This document shows, in pieces, positions 22,550-33,838 of a stretch of 64,000 nucleotides of DNA. This stretch comes from Gigantopelta aegis (lineage: Eukaryota > Mollusca > Gastropoda > Neomphalida > Peltospiridae). The stretch covers positions 24,110,238-24,174,237 of the forward strand of contig NC_054704.1 of the NCBI RefSeq assembly GCF_016097555.1. The letters run 5' to 3'. The notes beneath the pieces are model-generated. The model worked only from the letters and a program-made list of their open reading frames with translations. It made no database searches and was not told where the DNA came from. A program made the translations under genes and the position numbers. Numbering within the stretch: position 1 is the stretch's first letter; each line of letters begins with the position of its first letter.

Positions 22550-22802
22550 ATTATCAAATGTTTGACATCCAATCAGGGGTGGGAATTCTCCTCGGATCAG
22601 CTGTTTTCCTCTCATGGAACATTGCGTTTCCTCGCATTTTAATCGTCCTTTCCTCCAGATTTTAACCTAGGATTTCAAGAATTTCCGGGACCCCTCTAGA
22701 TTTCATCTTTTTTACAGTTCACCAATTCCCACCTCTGCTAATAGCTGATGATTAATCAATCATTGTGCTTTAGTGGTGTCGTTAAACAAAACCAACTTTA
22801 AC
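22550..22802 (+). mobile_element. SINE tail interrupted by a foldback element
   Basis: AATGTTTGACATCCAAT at 22557-22573 and CTAATAGCTGATGATTAATC at 22737 onward are two halves of one SINE tail (consensus CATCCAATAGCCGATGATTA), ending GTGGTGTCGTTAAACAAAAC. The sequence between them is a separate insertion. Confidence 0.8.
22574..22736. mobile_element. 163-bp foldback element inserted in a SINE
   Basis: Begins CAGGGGTGGGAATT and ends AATTCCCACCTCTG, 14-bp inverted repeats with one mismatch. CCAAT/CTAAT on the two sides is a likely 5-bp target duplication. Confidence 0.85.
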
Positions 22803-23117
22803 TTTAGCTATTTTATTTTTCACATGCACTTAATCATCATTCTGTGTGAATTAATTTCTACATATCAGAATAAGCAAACTAAGAAAACTTCATGGCATCA
22901 CATGTTTATAGAATTACCGTAGTTATTTATAGGTTATCCGTATGTTTAAGACATTGTACTGATATAGCCTATGCAATTGTTTATATTTTTAATTTATTTC
23001 ACTTGGCAAATAAACATATTTTTATCTTTGTGTGTTTGTATTATTATTTTTAACACAATTTCCTATAGATCAGTAGTGCTAATAGTTTTTGATATTTGAA
23101 GGTATTAGTACAATATC

Positions 23118-23775
23118 AGGGCTCGAACTTAACGACGGCACCAACGGCAATTGCCGTCGTTAAGATATAAATTGCTGAAGGTAGACAGTGTTGTGCCATC
23201 GGTAAAGTTCCTCAGCAATGGTGTACATTAACTGCCAATATTTAAAGGGACATTCCTGAGTTTGCTGCAATTTTTAAGATGTTGTCGACTAACGGAGACT
23301 TTTTAACGATTGTAATTACATTAGTGGCTGTATATTAAATGTGTTTCTGATCGTTCTAATATTTGTTAAATTTCATTAAAAAAAAAAAAAATCGTACATA
23401 CGAAATTATTTGAAGACAAAATCCAGTTTGGACTTCTTACAAATACTAAGATGACCAGAATCACATTGAATATACAGACACTGATATTCTAAACAAGAAA
23501 ATATATTTAATATATATGTTTAATGGTAGAAGTATTTTATTAGTCGGAAAAATTGTCTTACAATGCAGCAAACTCAGGAATGTCCCTTTAACATTTGCAC
23601 GTTTGAAATGTCTACATACAACAAAATAACCTTTCAGTCATGTTTATTTGCTGCAAATGTCACTTTAAAAAAATACTGCCATACGCAGGCTCAAAATTGC
23701 CGTCGGGTGGCCGTTTCAGCCATGGCAATTCTATTAAAAATTGCTGTGGGAGACAAATTCTTAAGTTCGAGCCCT
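23118..23775. mobile_element. Outer foldback element (AGGGCTCGAACTTAA ends)
   Basis: Starts AGGGCTCGAACTTAA and ends TTAAGTTCGAGCCCT, exact 15-bp terminal inverted repeats. CAATAT is repeated outside both ends. The inner arms contain AATTGCCGTCGTTAAG and CAAAATTGCCGTCGGG. Much of its length is a second element nested inside. Confidence 0.88.
23242..23591. mobile_element. Nested TTAA-flanked foldback element
   Basis: TTAA at 23242-23245 and 23588-23591 flank a 342-bp element that begins AGGGACATTCCTGAGTTTGC and ends GCAAACTCAGGAATGTCCCT, near-perfect 20-bp inverted repeats. TTAA duplication is typical of piggyBac-type elements. A lone end of the same family lies at 23845-23875. Confidence 0.88.
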
Positions 23776-23844
23776 GCAATATTAAAAATGGTTGTATTAA
23801 ATTGATAACGTTAAAAAGTCTGTTAGTAGATAACATCTTTAAAA

Positions 23845-23876
23845 TTGCAGCAAACTCGGGGAATGTCCCTTTAATA
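23845..23876. mobile_element. Isolated end of the TTAA foldback family
   Basis: TTGCAGCAAACTCGGGGAAT then GTCCCTTTAA matches the right end of 23242-23591 with two changes. No partner end is seen nearby. Confidence 0.65.
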
Positions 23877-23939
23877 ATTAGAAGTATTAATACTGACGTG
23901 TTAAAAGTTACTTAGGGACTGCAGATCATAACTGCATGT

Positions 23940-24040
23940 TGCAATGACCAAATAATTATATTCGACATCCAGTAGCCAATGGTTAATCAGGCAATGGTCT
24001 CTAGTGGTGTCATTTGAACTTTTTATCCAGACCATTGCGT
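23940..24040 (+). mobile_element. SINE tail fragment
   Basis: CGACATCCAGTAGCCAATGG and GTCTCTAGTGGTGTCATTTG match the SINE tail with decay. Confidence 0.6.
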
Positions 24041-24149
24041 TCACCTACAGTGCAAGATATGCTGGCCTATTAACAGTTTTAACAAGGCATCAGAAACGCT
24101 GCAATTCGTTTTTGCGAGTGCATGGTCCTTTTCCTGTATATCAAGTTTC

Positions 24150-24480
24150 ACGAAAATTGAACAGGAAATCGGATGAGAAATGAAGGGTCTAGAACATGAT
24201 GTAATGTCTATTTTTAGTAACAGTTACCTTGACATTTGACGTAGACATTCGAACTCGTTCAAAATATGATCTTATTCCTATATGTGAAGTTTAATGAACA
24301 TCGGGTAAGAAATGAAGTCGCTAGTATAGAGCGGTGACGTTGTATATCTATATTTTTGAGTAAACGTGACCTTGACCTTTAATGCAGACAGGCGAAACGC
24401 GAACTCGTTCAAGATAATTATGATCCTATTCCTATGTAGTTCATAAAAACCAGATGAGAAATGAAGTCGTTAGATTGATG
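24150..24480. repeat. Degenerate tandem repeat, ~120-bp unit
   Basis: CGAACTCGTTCAA, ATGATC(C/T)TATTCCTAT and GAGAAATGAAGTCG(C/T)TAG recur in the same order at about 24175, 24300 and 24455. No coding meaning seen. Confidence 0.6.
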
Positions 24481-24689
24481 ACATACGTAAGCAGTAACAT
24501 AATGCTATAGGCATATCTCCTTGGCAACTCGTCGCCAGGGGATAACAAGCTTGGATCATAAAAATTAAATATTCACTGGCGTGTGTGTGCCAATCCCCCT
24601 CACACACACACACACACAGACATTTTGGCACCTTACTACGCCAATGATGTTTGCGCATACGGTTATCAACGTCAATACATTCTTACGGA

Positions 24690-24914
24690 ATAGGAAATGT
24701 TTTATTTAACGACGCACTCAACACATTTTATTTACGGTTATATGGCATCGGACATATGGATAAGGACCACAGATATTGAGGGAGGAAACTCGCTGTCGCC
24801 ACTTCTGGACTGGCTGGAGCGAGAAATAGCCCAATGGGCCGGCCCACTGACGGGGATCGATCCTAGACCGACCGCGCATCGAGCGAGCGCTGTACCACTG
24901 GGCAACATCCCGCC
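24690..24914 (-). mobile_element. tRNA-headed SINE, family A, internally deleted
   Basis: Minus strand: GGATGTTGCCCAGTGGTACA head, B-box-like GGATCGATCC, GCCCATTGGGCTATTTCTCG, then a jump to the tail CCATATGTCCGATGCCATAT and GAGTGCGTCGTTAAATAAAA. The middle (about 110 bp, including AAAAGATCCCTTG) is missing. Confidence 0.88.
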
Positions 24915-25002
24915 CACATTTTTACGGAAGCAAAATATACTCAATACAGATAGTAAAGATTTAAATATACCCTATGAAATAAAACCGATATTTGACTACC
25001 GC

Positions 25003-25235
25003 CCTTTGTGGTGTAGTGGTTAAGCCATCGGAATTAAGGCTGGTAGGTACTGGGTTCGCATCCCAGTACCGGACCCGCCCCCAGGTCAAGATTAACGACT
25101 TAATGGGTAGGTGTAAGACCACTACACCGACATCAGAAATGTAAACAGTTGCATGCTGGATTGATAAATTCTGTAGTGCCCTGGGGACCCCAAGGGGAGT
25201 GTGGAGCTTCAATGTACAAATAAAACACTTGAATA
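25003..25235 (+). mobile_element. tRNA-headed SINE, family C variant
   Basis: TTTGTGGTGTAGTGGTTAAG is a tRNA-like A-box region and GGGTTCGCATCCCAGTACC a B-box. It continues GGGTAGGTGTAAGACCACTA and ends in an A-rich tail at about 25220. Pol III-derived head; no RNA gene function implied. Confidence 0.8.
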
Positions 25236-25377
25236 ATATAACATAAACATATACAAGAAATAATTGTGTTATCTGTGAAACGACCTGAGATTATTATAGA
25301 CAATTACTCCACAGATATTTGTGATAAAAATTAATTTAAGGTAACTCCAAATTGTGTTTGTGGCGCCTTTTTGTTTT

Positions 25378-25406
25378 CATCTCTCCCCCCCTCCCCCTCC
25401 CCCCCC

Positions 25407-25486
<80 letters not shown>
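25378..25486. repeat. Poly-C/(CT)n tract
   Basis: A C-rich stretch followed by about 80 bp of pure CT. Polypurine-polypyrimidine, capable of triplex structure. Confidence 0.95.
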
Positions 25487-25490
<4 letters not shown>

Positions 25491-25590
25491 ACCTACTGTC
25501 CTGGATAGACAACCTAGATAGCTTACGTGTGTGCCCAGGACAGCGTGCTTGAACCGTATGTGGATACAAGCACAACAATAAATATAAAAA
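25487..25590 (+). mobile_element. SINE family C tail
   Basis: TTAACCTACTGTCCTGGATA and GTGTGCCCAGGACAGCGTGC then TTGAACCGTATGTGGATACA are the tail of family C, directly joined to the CT tract. Confidence 0.75.
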
Positions 25591-25689
25591 CATACAGTGT
25601 GGATTCTTCAACTAGGGGACACACTGCATTTTCCAAACATACCAATAGTTTTATCTTCGTACCTAGCCAACTGGATGGTGATGGATGGA

Positions 25690-25743
25690 CAGTAAATAAT
25701 AATAATAATAAATAATAATAATAATAATAATAAAAATAATAAT
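25690..25743. repeat. (AAT)n microsatellite
   Basis: About 54 bp of AAT repeats with small interruptions. Confidence 0.95.
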
Positions 25744-26495
25744 CGGGGTACGGTCTTTATCAGCTTGACAACAAGAGATACTTTTTCGTATTTGTCTCAT
25801 CCACCCACCCACCCCCATGCATCCTGTTGGTATGAACCTGATATTATCGACACCCTCAGGAGAGCTTACTGTCAGTAATTATAAATGAATCAGCTGATTG
25901 TCATATTTTGTTATCACCAATAACACGGTTGCCTGGCTTGACTTCCGAATGTAATTGGTTGCCTTGACGAGTACTCAGGCCTTGGGCAGGGAATCACATA
26001 TTAATAACAACAGAATGTTCGGCTTATGTGGATAAATATTGATAAACCAGGTATGGAAATAAATGGCGTGGTTCCTCTTTTGTCCGTTCCGCGTATTCTT
26101 GTTTATTGATCTATGTTAATGTGTCGACGTCTGAGATGGGGAATGTCCTCGGCTGTCTAAACAAAATGTACTTGTTCATTTTAATGCCATATATCGCACG
26201 TATTTCAACAGTTTTGTTCTGAAATTAATTTTGCTTGTAATTTTTAAATATATAAAACAAAAAACAAAAAAAATAATAAAGTAAATTCAATATGGAATTA
26301 TTTAGTTACATAATTACAGCATGGATCGATGTAATTCATTAAATCACAAAGGTAAGAATAAAACTTTAATTAAAAGTGGCGTGATGTTTTAAAATCTTAT
26401 GATGAAACAAATCGTATTAATGACCACATTACCGTTTAGGAGTAACACTAATGTAAAGTAGACCTAATAACAATTTTAGTCTAAAAAGAACAATA
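25744..26495. other. Intergenic, one weak dispersed repeat
   Basis: No exon supported. 26380-26470 (AAACAAATCGTATTAATG, TTACCGTTTAGG, AGTAACACTAA) is a decayed copy of sequence at 27880-27960, a low-copy dispersed repeat. Confidence 0.4.
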
Positions 26496-26496
26496 A

Positions 26497-26709
<213 letters not shown>

Positions 26710-26713
<4 letters not shown>

Positions 26714-27440
26714 GTATAATTTAATTTGAACGTACCATTAAGTCACATTTTTCAATGCTAATTATATTCACATTTCTGTCATATTATAGCTGATGATTAT
26801 ATATTATTGTTGCTAACTGATATCAATGTGTGTACATTATTTATTTATCAAATAAGTGAAAAGTGATATGTTGGTTATTGTCTATACCACTGGGCATTGA
26901 GTAACTTCCATGACAACACAACACACAATTATACGTGGTTACAACATGACGATTCTGTATTATGACGTCACTGAATTAAGCATCATTTACAGAAATTCTG
27001 TGCTGTATCTTATTTTTTAAATTCTCTGGTATAATAACATTGTATTGAGTCATTTCGTATTATTTTATTTCGCTTTTTCTACGGAGAAAGGTAAGTTGTT
27101 TAATATCTTACTATAGAGAGAAATGTTAGTCTAAAATGAACAATAATACATCATGTATCATCATTGCTTGGAGCCTTCAACTGCAACATTTTTCGTTACG
27201 ATATCGTAACTAGCGTGTAACCACCATAAACTTTAGAAACAACTACGTAGGCTAGTGTATTGTGTAAAAATATATATAATACTTGATACTTTTAAGACGC
27301 ATGCAATTAAAAACTAATGAATTATTAATAATAAATGTTCGACGTTTTATTTATTATTTATAATTTTTTAGAAGGCGACACCGAAACATATAATTAGACA
27401 TATTATATTTCTGATTCATATCATACACACACTCACATAC
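26710..27440. other. Intergenic, nothing recognised
   Basis: AT-rich, no exon, RNA gene or repeat supported. Confidence 0.35.

Positions 27441-27442
<2 letters not shown>

Positions 27443-27478
<36 letters not shown>
27443..27478. repeat. Poly-G tract, 36 bp
   Basis: Thirty-six consecutive G, then CAATACCCCCCCC and an A/C-rich purine stretch. Such tracts are also assembly-error prone. Confidence 0.97.
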
Positions 27479-27480
<2 letters not shown>

Positions 27481-28067
27481 ATACCCCCCCCAAAAAAAAA
27501 AAAAACACAACAACAACAACACAACAAGAACAAAACAAAAAAAACACAAAAAAAACCGGAAAAAAACCCGGAAAAAATCTACAACAAACAAACAACACCA
27601 TAACCACCTTTGCCAACAGCACAACACAACTCGTCCCATCATAGCTCAAGTCACCTCCAGCCTCCCCCTCCCCCTATTGATACTGACTCGAACTAGTCCC
27701 ACCACAACGCAACATGTTCCACCCACTCAGTCTCTATATCATTGATGTTAAGTTAGCCTAATCAAGTAATGATTAACTTTATTATAGGATCACATGGATG
27801 TAAACCAAAATCAATGCGAGCCACATGATCGATCGCGTGTAGAATATAACATGTAACTGTGGAGACCTCATTAATCACCAAGATCTCACATATAATAAAA
27901 CAAATCGTAATGCCTACGTTACCGTGTTTATCCCTTTAAGGGTAACACCAACTTTTATAATAATTAAAGAAAATGCCTGCGTGCGTACTTACTCGTCTTG
28001 CGTGAAACAAGAAGGTACTTAAGCTAAAATACCGAGAAAATGTCGCAGGTTTCTTTTGATGACTACG

Positions 28068-28160
28068 TGTCAGAATTACCAAATGTTTGACATCCAATAG
28101 CCAATTATTAACTAGTTAATGTGCTCCAGTGGTGTCGTTAAACAAATACAAACTTTAACT
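28068..28160 (+). mobile_element. SINE tail fragment
   Basis: CCAAATGTTTGACATCCAAT, then TAATGTGCTCCAGTGGTGTC and GTTAAACAAAT. Confidence 0.8.
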
Positions 28161-28512
28161 TTTGCTGAGTTGGTCCATGTGCCCTTTTCCCATTACTCAC
28201 ACCCTCCGCAAAATATTTCCTGGATCTCCCCTGAAACATCCATCTCAAATCAGCTTTTTAAAACATGCATGGCTATTAATATAATATTTGAGCTATTCGT
28301 ATGTGTCACAATTAAAACTATAAACATGTATTAAGTTATTTTATTTTACATATTTTACATCGCGTTAAAAATTAATAATGAGCAATATGCTAAACTAACA
28401 GTGTCATTGTTTAGCTCCTAATACGGCTGCATTGTCAAAGCCTTTTAAAGTCAGTTTTTAAAAATGTAAGATCACACTAAAACCTGTTCCATTGTTCTAT
28501 TTTTATACTAAC

Positions 28513-28532
28513 ACACCCCCCCCCCCCCCCCC
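28513..28532. repeat. Poly-C tract
   Basis: About 18 C followed by a CAA-rich stretch. Confidence 0.9.
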
Positions 28533-28616
28533 GACAACAACAACACCATCAACAATCAATATCTTGCGAAAAATTTAATATTTAGTTACTATTAAGTATT
28601 ACTTTTACCAATTACT

Positions 28617-28932
28617 GCAAGTTATGGGCGAGCCTTAGCCCAGTGGTAAAGCGCTCGCCTAATGCGCGGTCAGCCAAAAATCGATCACCATAGGTGGGCC
28701 CATTGGGCTATTTCTTGTTGTAGCCAGTGCACCACGACTGGTATATCAAATGCCATGTTATGTGTTATGTGTTATTCTGTCTATGAGATGGTGCATATAA
28801 AAGATTCATTGCTACTAATATAGCGGGTTCGCATCTAAGACTATGTGTCAAAATTACCAATGTTTGCCGATGCTTAATAAATCAATGTGCTCTAATGGTG
28901 TCGTTAAACAAAACAAACTACGGCAAGTTATG
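28617..28932 (+). mobile_element. tRNA-headed SINE, family A, full length with target duplication
   Basis: GCAAGTTATG at 28617-28626 and 28923-28932 flanks the element. Head CCTTAGCCCAGTGGTAAAGC (A-box), then GTGGGCCCATTGGGCTATTT, CCAGTGCACCACGACTGGTA, a TATAAAAGATTCATTGCTAC body and tail GTGCTCTAATGGTGTCGTTA. About 296 bp. Confidence 0.92.
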
Positions 28933-29030
28933 AATATCGTATGCAAATTAAATAACAAACGGGTAATCCCTTCTATTTCTGTCATTTTAATACCAACAGT
29001 CAGGCACGGCGGAAGCAAATAAACATTGGC

Positions 29031-29056
29031 GGGGGTGGGGGGGGGGGGGGGGGGGT
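29031..29056. repeat. Poly-G tract
   Basis: G-rich run of about 25 bp with one T, followed by TTGAGGAGGG. Confidence 0.9.
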
Positions 29057-30640
29057 TGAGGAGGGTTGGTCGAGGTAGAGAGCGTGAAGAGCCCGCGTTT
29101 TCAGGGGATTTCAGGAGTATACACTACCGACAGGGAGTACTAGACGGGGAGTAATTAGTGATTTGGTTGCTACGTCATATTAATTTATGACGTCAGATAG
29201 TGGAAAATAGGATGTGATAAAAAAAAAGATCATTAACGGTGTACACAGTACGTTGTGGTTACTAAAATGCAAGACAGCAACATCTTATATAGGTATACCC
29301 CACAAAACGTTATCAGGTATGTTTGTTTTTAATATGTAGATCATTGCAAAAGGAGTTCAGTCTCTTGTCAAACTGAATCAAACAGTTATTGTTACTGCAG
29401 ATAAATGTATGTTGTTGTTTTTGCTCTGCCCATATGCGGGTGTTATGCAAATAAATTATTCTTATTCTTATTCTTATAGTCCGTCCCATCCTCCTACAAA
29501 AGTGTTGGGTTTTTTTGTAAATAATTTCAGTTTTGTTTGACGTAAGAAGAAAAGTAAAAGTGTTTGAAAATAACAAAAATGATACTACTTTTGTGTCCAA
29601 TTTAAAAAACAATTGGCTCAGAAATAAATATCTTGCAGTCAGTTCCATAGCATGAAAAAGGCGGACTGTACAGTCACTCTTTACTAGGTTTTCTTGATTA
29701 TATAGGCTTATTTTTATTTACATCTTTGAAAGTAATCTTTTAAAAATAGACCTATATATTTGTATGCATAGTGTGTTTTGACAAAATTGCGTACGAAGGC
29801 ATATACGTCGGGAGATATCAACAGCGAAGCAGGGAGGGGGCTAATTCCGTTTTGATATCAAGTGGGGCAATGCAAAATCCCTAGTGCCCCCTCCCCCCTC
29901 ACACACACACACCGCTTCCAACGCCTATAAAACTGTTAACTCAGAAGGAAACTAAAATTAACCATACAAGTAATGAATCAGCGTATTATCAAAGTATTTG
30001 ATTTGAACAATGAAACGGCACACTATGTGTTTAAAATAGAGAAAGGTCTAACAGAGAACAGTTTACTGTCTAAGGTAGGACTTCCGGTGAAGTCGGACCC
30101 TGTGCCCAGGATGGGCTTGTCTGAACCTTCAGTGGAGGCACATTAACAGTTTCCTTCCTTTACTTCCCAGAGAACTGTCATAGAACATGGCTATCGTCTT
30201 AAATAGCTTAATTAAGACATTTAATTAAATAGCTTAATTCCTGTCTGTAACACACTTTTGTCAAAATAATCATTCACGCAATTGTTCAAAACTGACTTTC
30301 TGAACCCGTCTGTGGAGAAATCATGTACATTTTGTATGGATATGTCACGAGACGTAGTCATTGGGAACGCCTCATTAGCTGTTAATAAAGCAAAACAAAT
30401 GGTCGATTTCAAGATGTTAATGTAACAACTGCTTACGTTCCTTTAATGCTTTAAGTAGCAGTCACGTCCGTATACGATAAGCTGTACGGTAATAGTAAAA
30501 ATCCTGTCGTTGCCCAGCCACAATCTGTGAGCACTACACAAACAGGACTACGTAACAGTCGTTTCATACAGAGTGTCGTATGCAACTTATTATTCTGATA
30601 ACCGTTTTTGGATTTCAGAACACTGTTTGTTTGTTTTTAA
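29057..30640. other. Intergenic, mostly unassigned
   Basis: No exon supported. 29455-29478 is a (TTATTC)n-like run. 30070-30165 (GACCCTGTGCCCAGGATGGG) is a decayed family C SINE tail. The rest is unassigned. Confidence 0.4.
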
Positions 30641-30653
30641 ACTTTATTGACAA

Positions 30654-30689
30654 TGTCGTCTGTACAGTTAAAACTTTTACTGGATCAGG
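30654..30689 (+). other. Possible short initial exon (unproven)
   Basis: ATG at 30654 opens MSSVQLKLLLDQ and is followed at once by CAG|GTAAGA, a good donor in phase 0. No acceptor partner is clear; the nearest phase-0 acceptor on this strand is exon 2 of gene 2 at 39899. It could equally be chance. Confidence 0.18.
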
Positions 30690-30946
30690 TAAGATATTGG
30701 TATAATAATTATAGTTTAATGGAATGAAATATTTTTGTATTTATTTATTTCCTTTTTGTTGTGTTAATGAATTTCTGAAATAAGATTATAATCATACGCA
30801 TGCTTAATTATTGTATTACAGGTGGGGTTTTATAACCCATGCACAATTTCGTGTTTTGCTTGATTCAAAAATATGATAATAAATTTACCAAACAAAGTAT
30901 TCATAATTTCATGTTACCGAATACGCCCACGGCGATTTTTCAATAC

Positions 30947-30957
30947 ACGCACGCACG

Positions 30958-31014
<57 letters not shown>

Positions 31015-31015
31015 T
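30947..31015. repeat. (CA)n(TA)n microsatellite
   Basis: CA repeats of about 50 bp, then ATATATATAT. The following 128 bp is duplicated at 31530. Confidence 0.95.
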
Positions 31016-31142
31016 TGCATTGAATATTTCCCATTTGATGATGAACTTTCTTAAATAAGTCTATAATCATACTGTCACAGTGCTAAACTTCAACTTTATA
31101 ACAATACGTATTATATCTTTATTTTTATGAGTGCATTACTTA
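31016..31142. repeat. 128-bp direct repeat, copy 1
   Basis: CATTGAATATTTCCCATTTG through GAGTGCATTACTTA matches 31530-31658 with about three differences. Confidence 0.95.
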
Positions 31143-31437
31143 AAAATCTGAAAAATATCACATACTTTGATTGCACTGAAAATGTAAGTCGGTTGCAACA
31201 TGAGCAACAGAAGGATAATCTTGTAAACTAAATCATAAATGTAAATATATACATAAGTGAGTAGCACAAAGGCACTTGAATAGGGTGAAATACCTGAAAT
31301 TGTCATGTTACAAATCAAGGCCATGAAACTGAACCTAAATCAAAATAACCCAAAACCGATTTCATTCAGTATTTTATAACAACCAGTCAATTAATAAAGA
31401 CTTGAAGATGGAAAAAATGTATTATCAGGCTGAATAT
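31143..31437 (-). repeat. Dispersed repeat, copy 1 (inverted relative to 41490-41830)
   Basis: On the minus strand it reads ATGGCCTTGATTTGTAACAT, CACCCTATTCAAGTGCCTTT and CCGACTTACATTTTCAGTGC, as on the plus strand at 41587-41790. The similarity continues into the CA/TA tract beside it. Confidence 0.9.
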
Positions 31438-31457
31438 ACACACACATATACGTATAC

Positions 31458-31530
<73 letters not shown>
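31438..31530. repeat. (CA)n(TA)n microsatellite
   Basis: Compound CA/TA tract preceding the second 128-bp copy, as before the first. Confidence 0.95.
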
Positions 31531-31533
<3 letters not shown>

Positions 31534-31658
31534 CCATTGAATATTTCCCATTTGATGATGAACTTTCTTAAATAAGTCTATAATCATACTGTCACAGTGC
31601 TAAACTTCAACTTTATAACAAGACGTATTATATCTTTATTTTTACGAGTGCATTACTT
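31531..31658. repeat. 128-bp direct repeat, copy 2
   Basis: See copy 1; same order of microsatellite then CATTGAATATTTCCC. Confidence 0.95.
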
Positions 31659-32887
31659 AGAATTAGTTAATTGGTAATCTGACGTCTGCCATGTATCCAC
31701 TTAGTGACTTGCCAATCAAACCAATTAGTGTCAAGAACTAATTAAATATGTAACGAGCAATGCAATTTAATTGTTGCCACGGATATTGCAGGCGTACACC
31801 ATGACAACTGCATATTACCTAGATACGTAATTATTATGTGTCTTATAAATAAGGATAATTTACCCAAGAAAGACAGATACTGTTCACATGCCTTCTCTCA
31901 CAAAGCACAAACTCTACTGGAAGACCCGAGAACAGTTTTGTGACATAAGCAATGTCAACTCTATCGGGAGACCTGTGTGTCATTCACCCAAGAGCTCTGA
32001 CTTGTATGTTATCTGTATCTGTTGTTAACTTGTTAATCATGTTTCATATTGGAAAGGAAATACAACAACCTCCATCATCAACTTGAGACTTATCTTCTCT
32101 TCCTTCATTTACATTCCGGGAAAACAAAACAAAGACAAATCTACGCTGTGTTAATACCATACCTAGGCTTAATTATTGTATTATATATTTTTTACCATGT
32201 ACACTTTCGCTGGGGCTTGTGGGCACAAAAAGTGGAAAAAGGTTTACCATTCCCCGCCGCCAATTTTAAAGTCACAGAATATCCCAAAACGTACCAAAGA
32301 GCATGAAAAAAACCTAACTTAGTGGGAAAATAGCCAAAACTTGGGGTTTTTTGTTGTTTTTAACAATTTTATTTATGACCGTTTTCCCCTTTTATTCCTC
32401 ATCCATAATATTTCGCACATTCAGACGATTTCTTTTTAATGTTTTGAATCGACCCAAAAGGCCACTGAAATTTAATTGTGAATGGCAGTTTACCTTCCAA
32501 TAATGCATGAAGCAAAGACATATCTTTTACCAGCGTGCATTAGTCGGATACCAAATTAGTTTTGTTGTTTCGTCATTACAACACAAGTGAGATTATTAAT
32601 CTCGCTGATTCTTGTGATAAACAGGCGAATGCTTCTGGTAAGAAGGAAAATGTATACATGCTGTGGGACTGGGGTCTTCGTGAAAAACAATGAATATGAA
32701 ATGGATTGTCGGCGATACGTTGATGCCCGCCGCATACGACTAGTACAAACTTAATACGACACTGGTTAATCTATTAGCTTTATTTACCCTTTAGCAATTA
32801 TTAAAAAAATACGTTTATATAATATATTATATGTTTTTATGTCAAAATCGGCTTAGCAAATTTTATACCAAAATAAATTAATTTTAT
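31659..32887. other. Intergenic, nothing recognised
   Basis: No exon with splice sites and conserved protein content found. Confidence 0.35.
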
Positions 32888-33168
32888 TTAAAGGGACACC
32901 CTAGTTTGAACCCGTAAAATGTAACACTAAGTTTAGTTAATCTACAAACCTGTAACACATTTGGATAAGTTACAATTGAGAGAAAGATGAGTCTAAAAGA
33001 GAGAATGAGAGAAAAATAGACTAAAACTCAACTCCATAACTGTTACTTCTCACGTCCACGTGCGTTTTTAAAAATACGAGAAATGTAAAGTATGATTTCA
33101 GTTATCAAAAACGGCTATAATAGTCACAATATGCCTCAGTGTTTCAAAACTAGGATATGTCCCTTTAA
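32888..33168. mobile_element. TTAA-flanked foldback element, second full copy
   Basis: TTAA at 32888-32891 and 33165-33168. Element starts AGGGACACCCTAGTTT and ends AAACTAGGATATGTCCCT. Same terminal AGGGACA as the element at 23242-23591, different interior. Confidence 0.8.
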
Positions 33169-33269
33169 GAAAAATATAACACACACGTTTTTCTCTTCTG
33201 TTGCTCAGTATAGCATATTATCATTATGTTATTCTACCGTATCTTATTATCAAAAGCCCATCTTGTCAC

Positions 33270-33352
33270 TGTAAAATATTATCATCATCATCATCGTCAT
33301 CGTCATCAACATCATCATCATCATCATCATTATTATTATTATTATTATTATA
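33270..33352. repeat. (ATC)n(ATT)n microsatellite
   Basis: ATC/GTC trinucleotides followed by ATT trinucleotides. Confidence 0.9.
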
Positions 33353-33444
33353 TGTTCCTCATATGCCGTTGTGTAATGGCCTGAGTTGTAATACAGTTCT
33401 GTTCTGTCTAAATTCGTATATTCAATATTTAGTAACTTTGGCTT

Positions 33445-33838
33445 CTAAATCAAATAGACCGGCCTCGGTGGCGTCGTGGTTAGTCCATCGGTCTACAGGC
33501 TGGTAGGTACTGGGTTCAGATCTCAGTCGAGGCATGGGATTTTTAATCCAGATACCGACTCCAAACCCTGAGTGAGTGCTCCACAAGGCTCAGTGGGTAG
33601 GTGTAAACCACTTGCACCGACCAGTGATCCATAACTGGTTCAACAAAGGCCATAAAATAAATAAAAGATCCCTTGCTGCCTGTCGTAAAAGAGTAGCATA
33701 TGTGGCGACAGCGGGTTTCCTCTAAACAAACAGTGTCAGAATGACCATATGTTTGACGTCCAATAGCCGATGATAAGATAAAAAATCAATGTGCTCTAGT
33801 GGCGTCGTTAAATAAAACAAACTTTACTAAATCAAATA
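33445..33838 (+). mobile_element. tRNA-headed SINE, family B, full length with 12-bp target duplication
   Basis: CTAAATCAAATA at 33445-33456 and 33827-33838 flanks it. Head GGCGTCGTGGTTAGTCCATC (A-box region) and GGGTTCAGATCTCAGTCGAG (B-box region); middle TAAAAGATCCCTTGCTGCCT; tail GTCCAATAGCCGATGATAAG and GTGGCGTCGTTAAATAAAAC. About 370 bp. Confidence 0.93.

Noticed and set aside
25003..25090. Possible tRNA gene
   Set aside because: A- and B-box-like words are present, but the sequence is the head of a SINE family seen several times here and does not fold as a clean cloverleaf by eye.
25336..25611. RE/SL-rich open frames
   Set aside because: Translations of a GA/CT microsatellite.
28999..29930. 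Foldback element with CACGGCGGAAGC and CGCTTCCAACGCC ends
   Set aside because: The inverted match is short and imperfect and the flanks give no target duplication.
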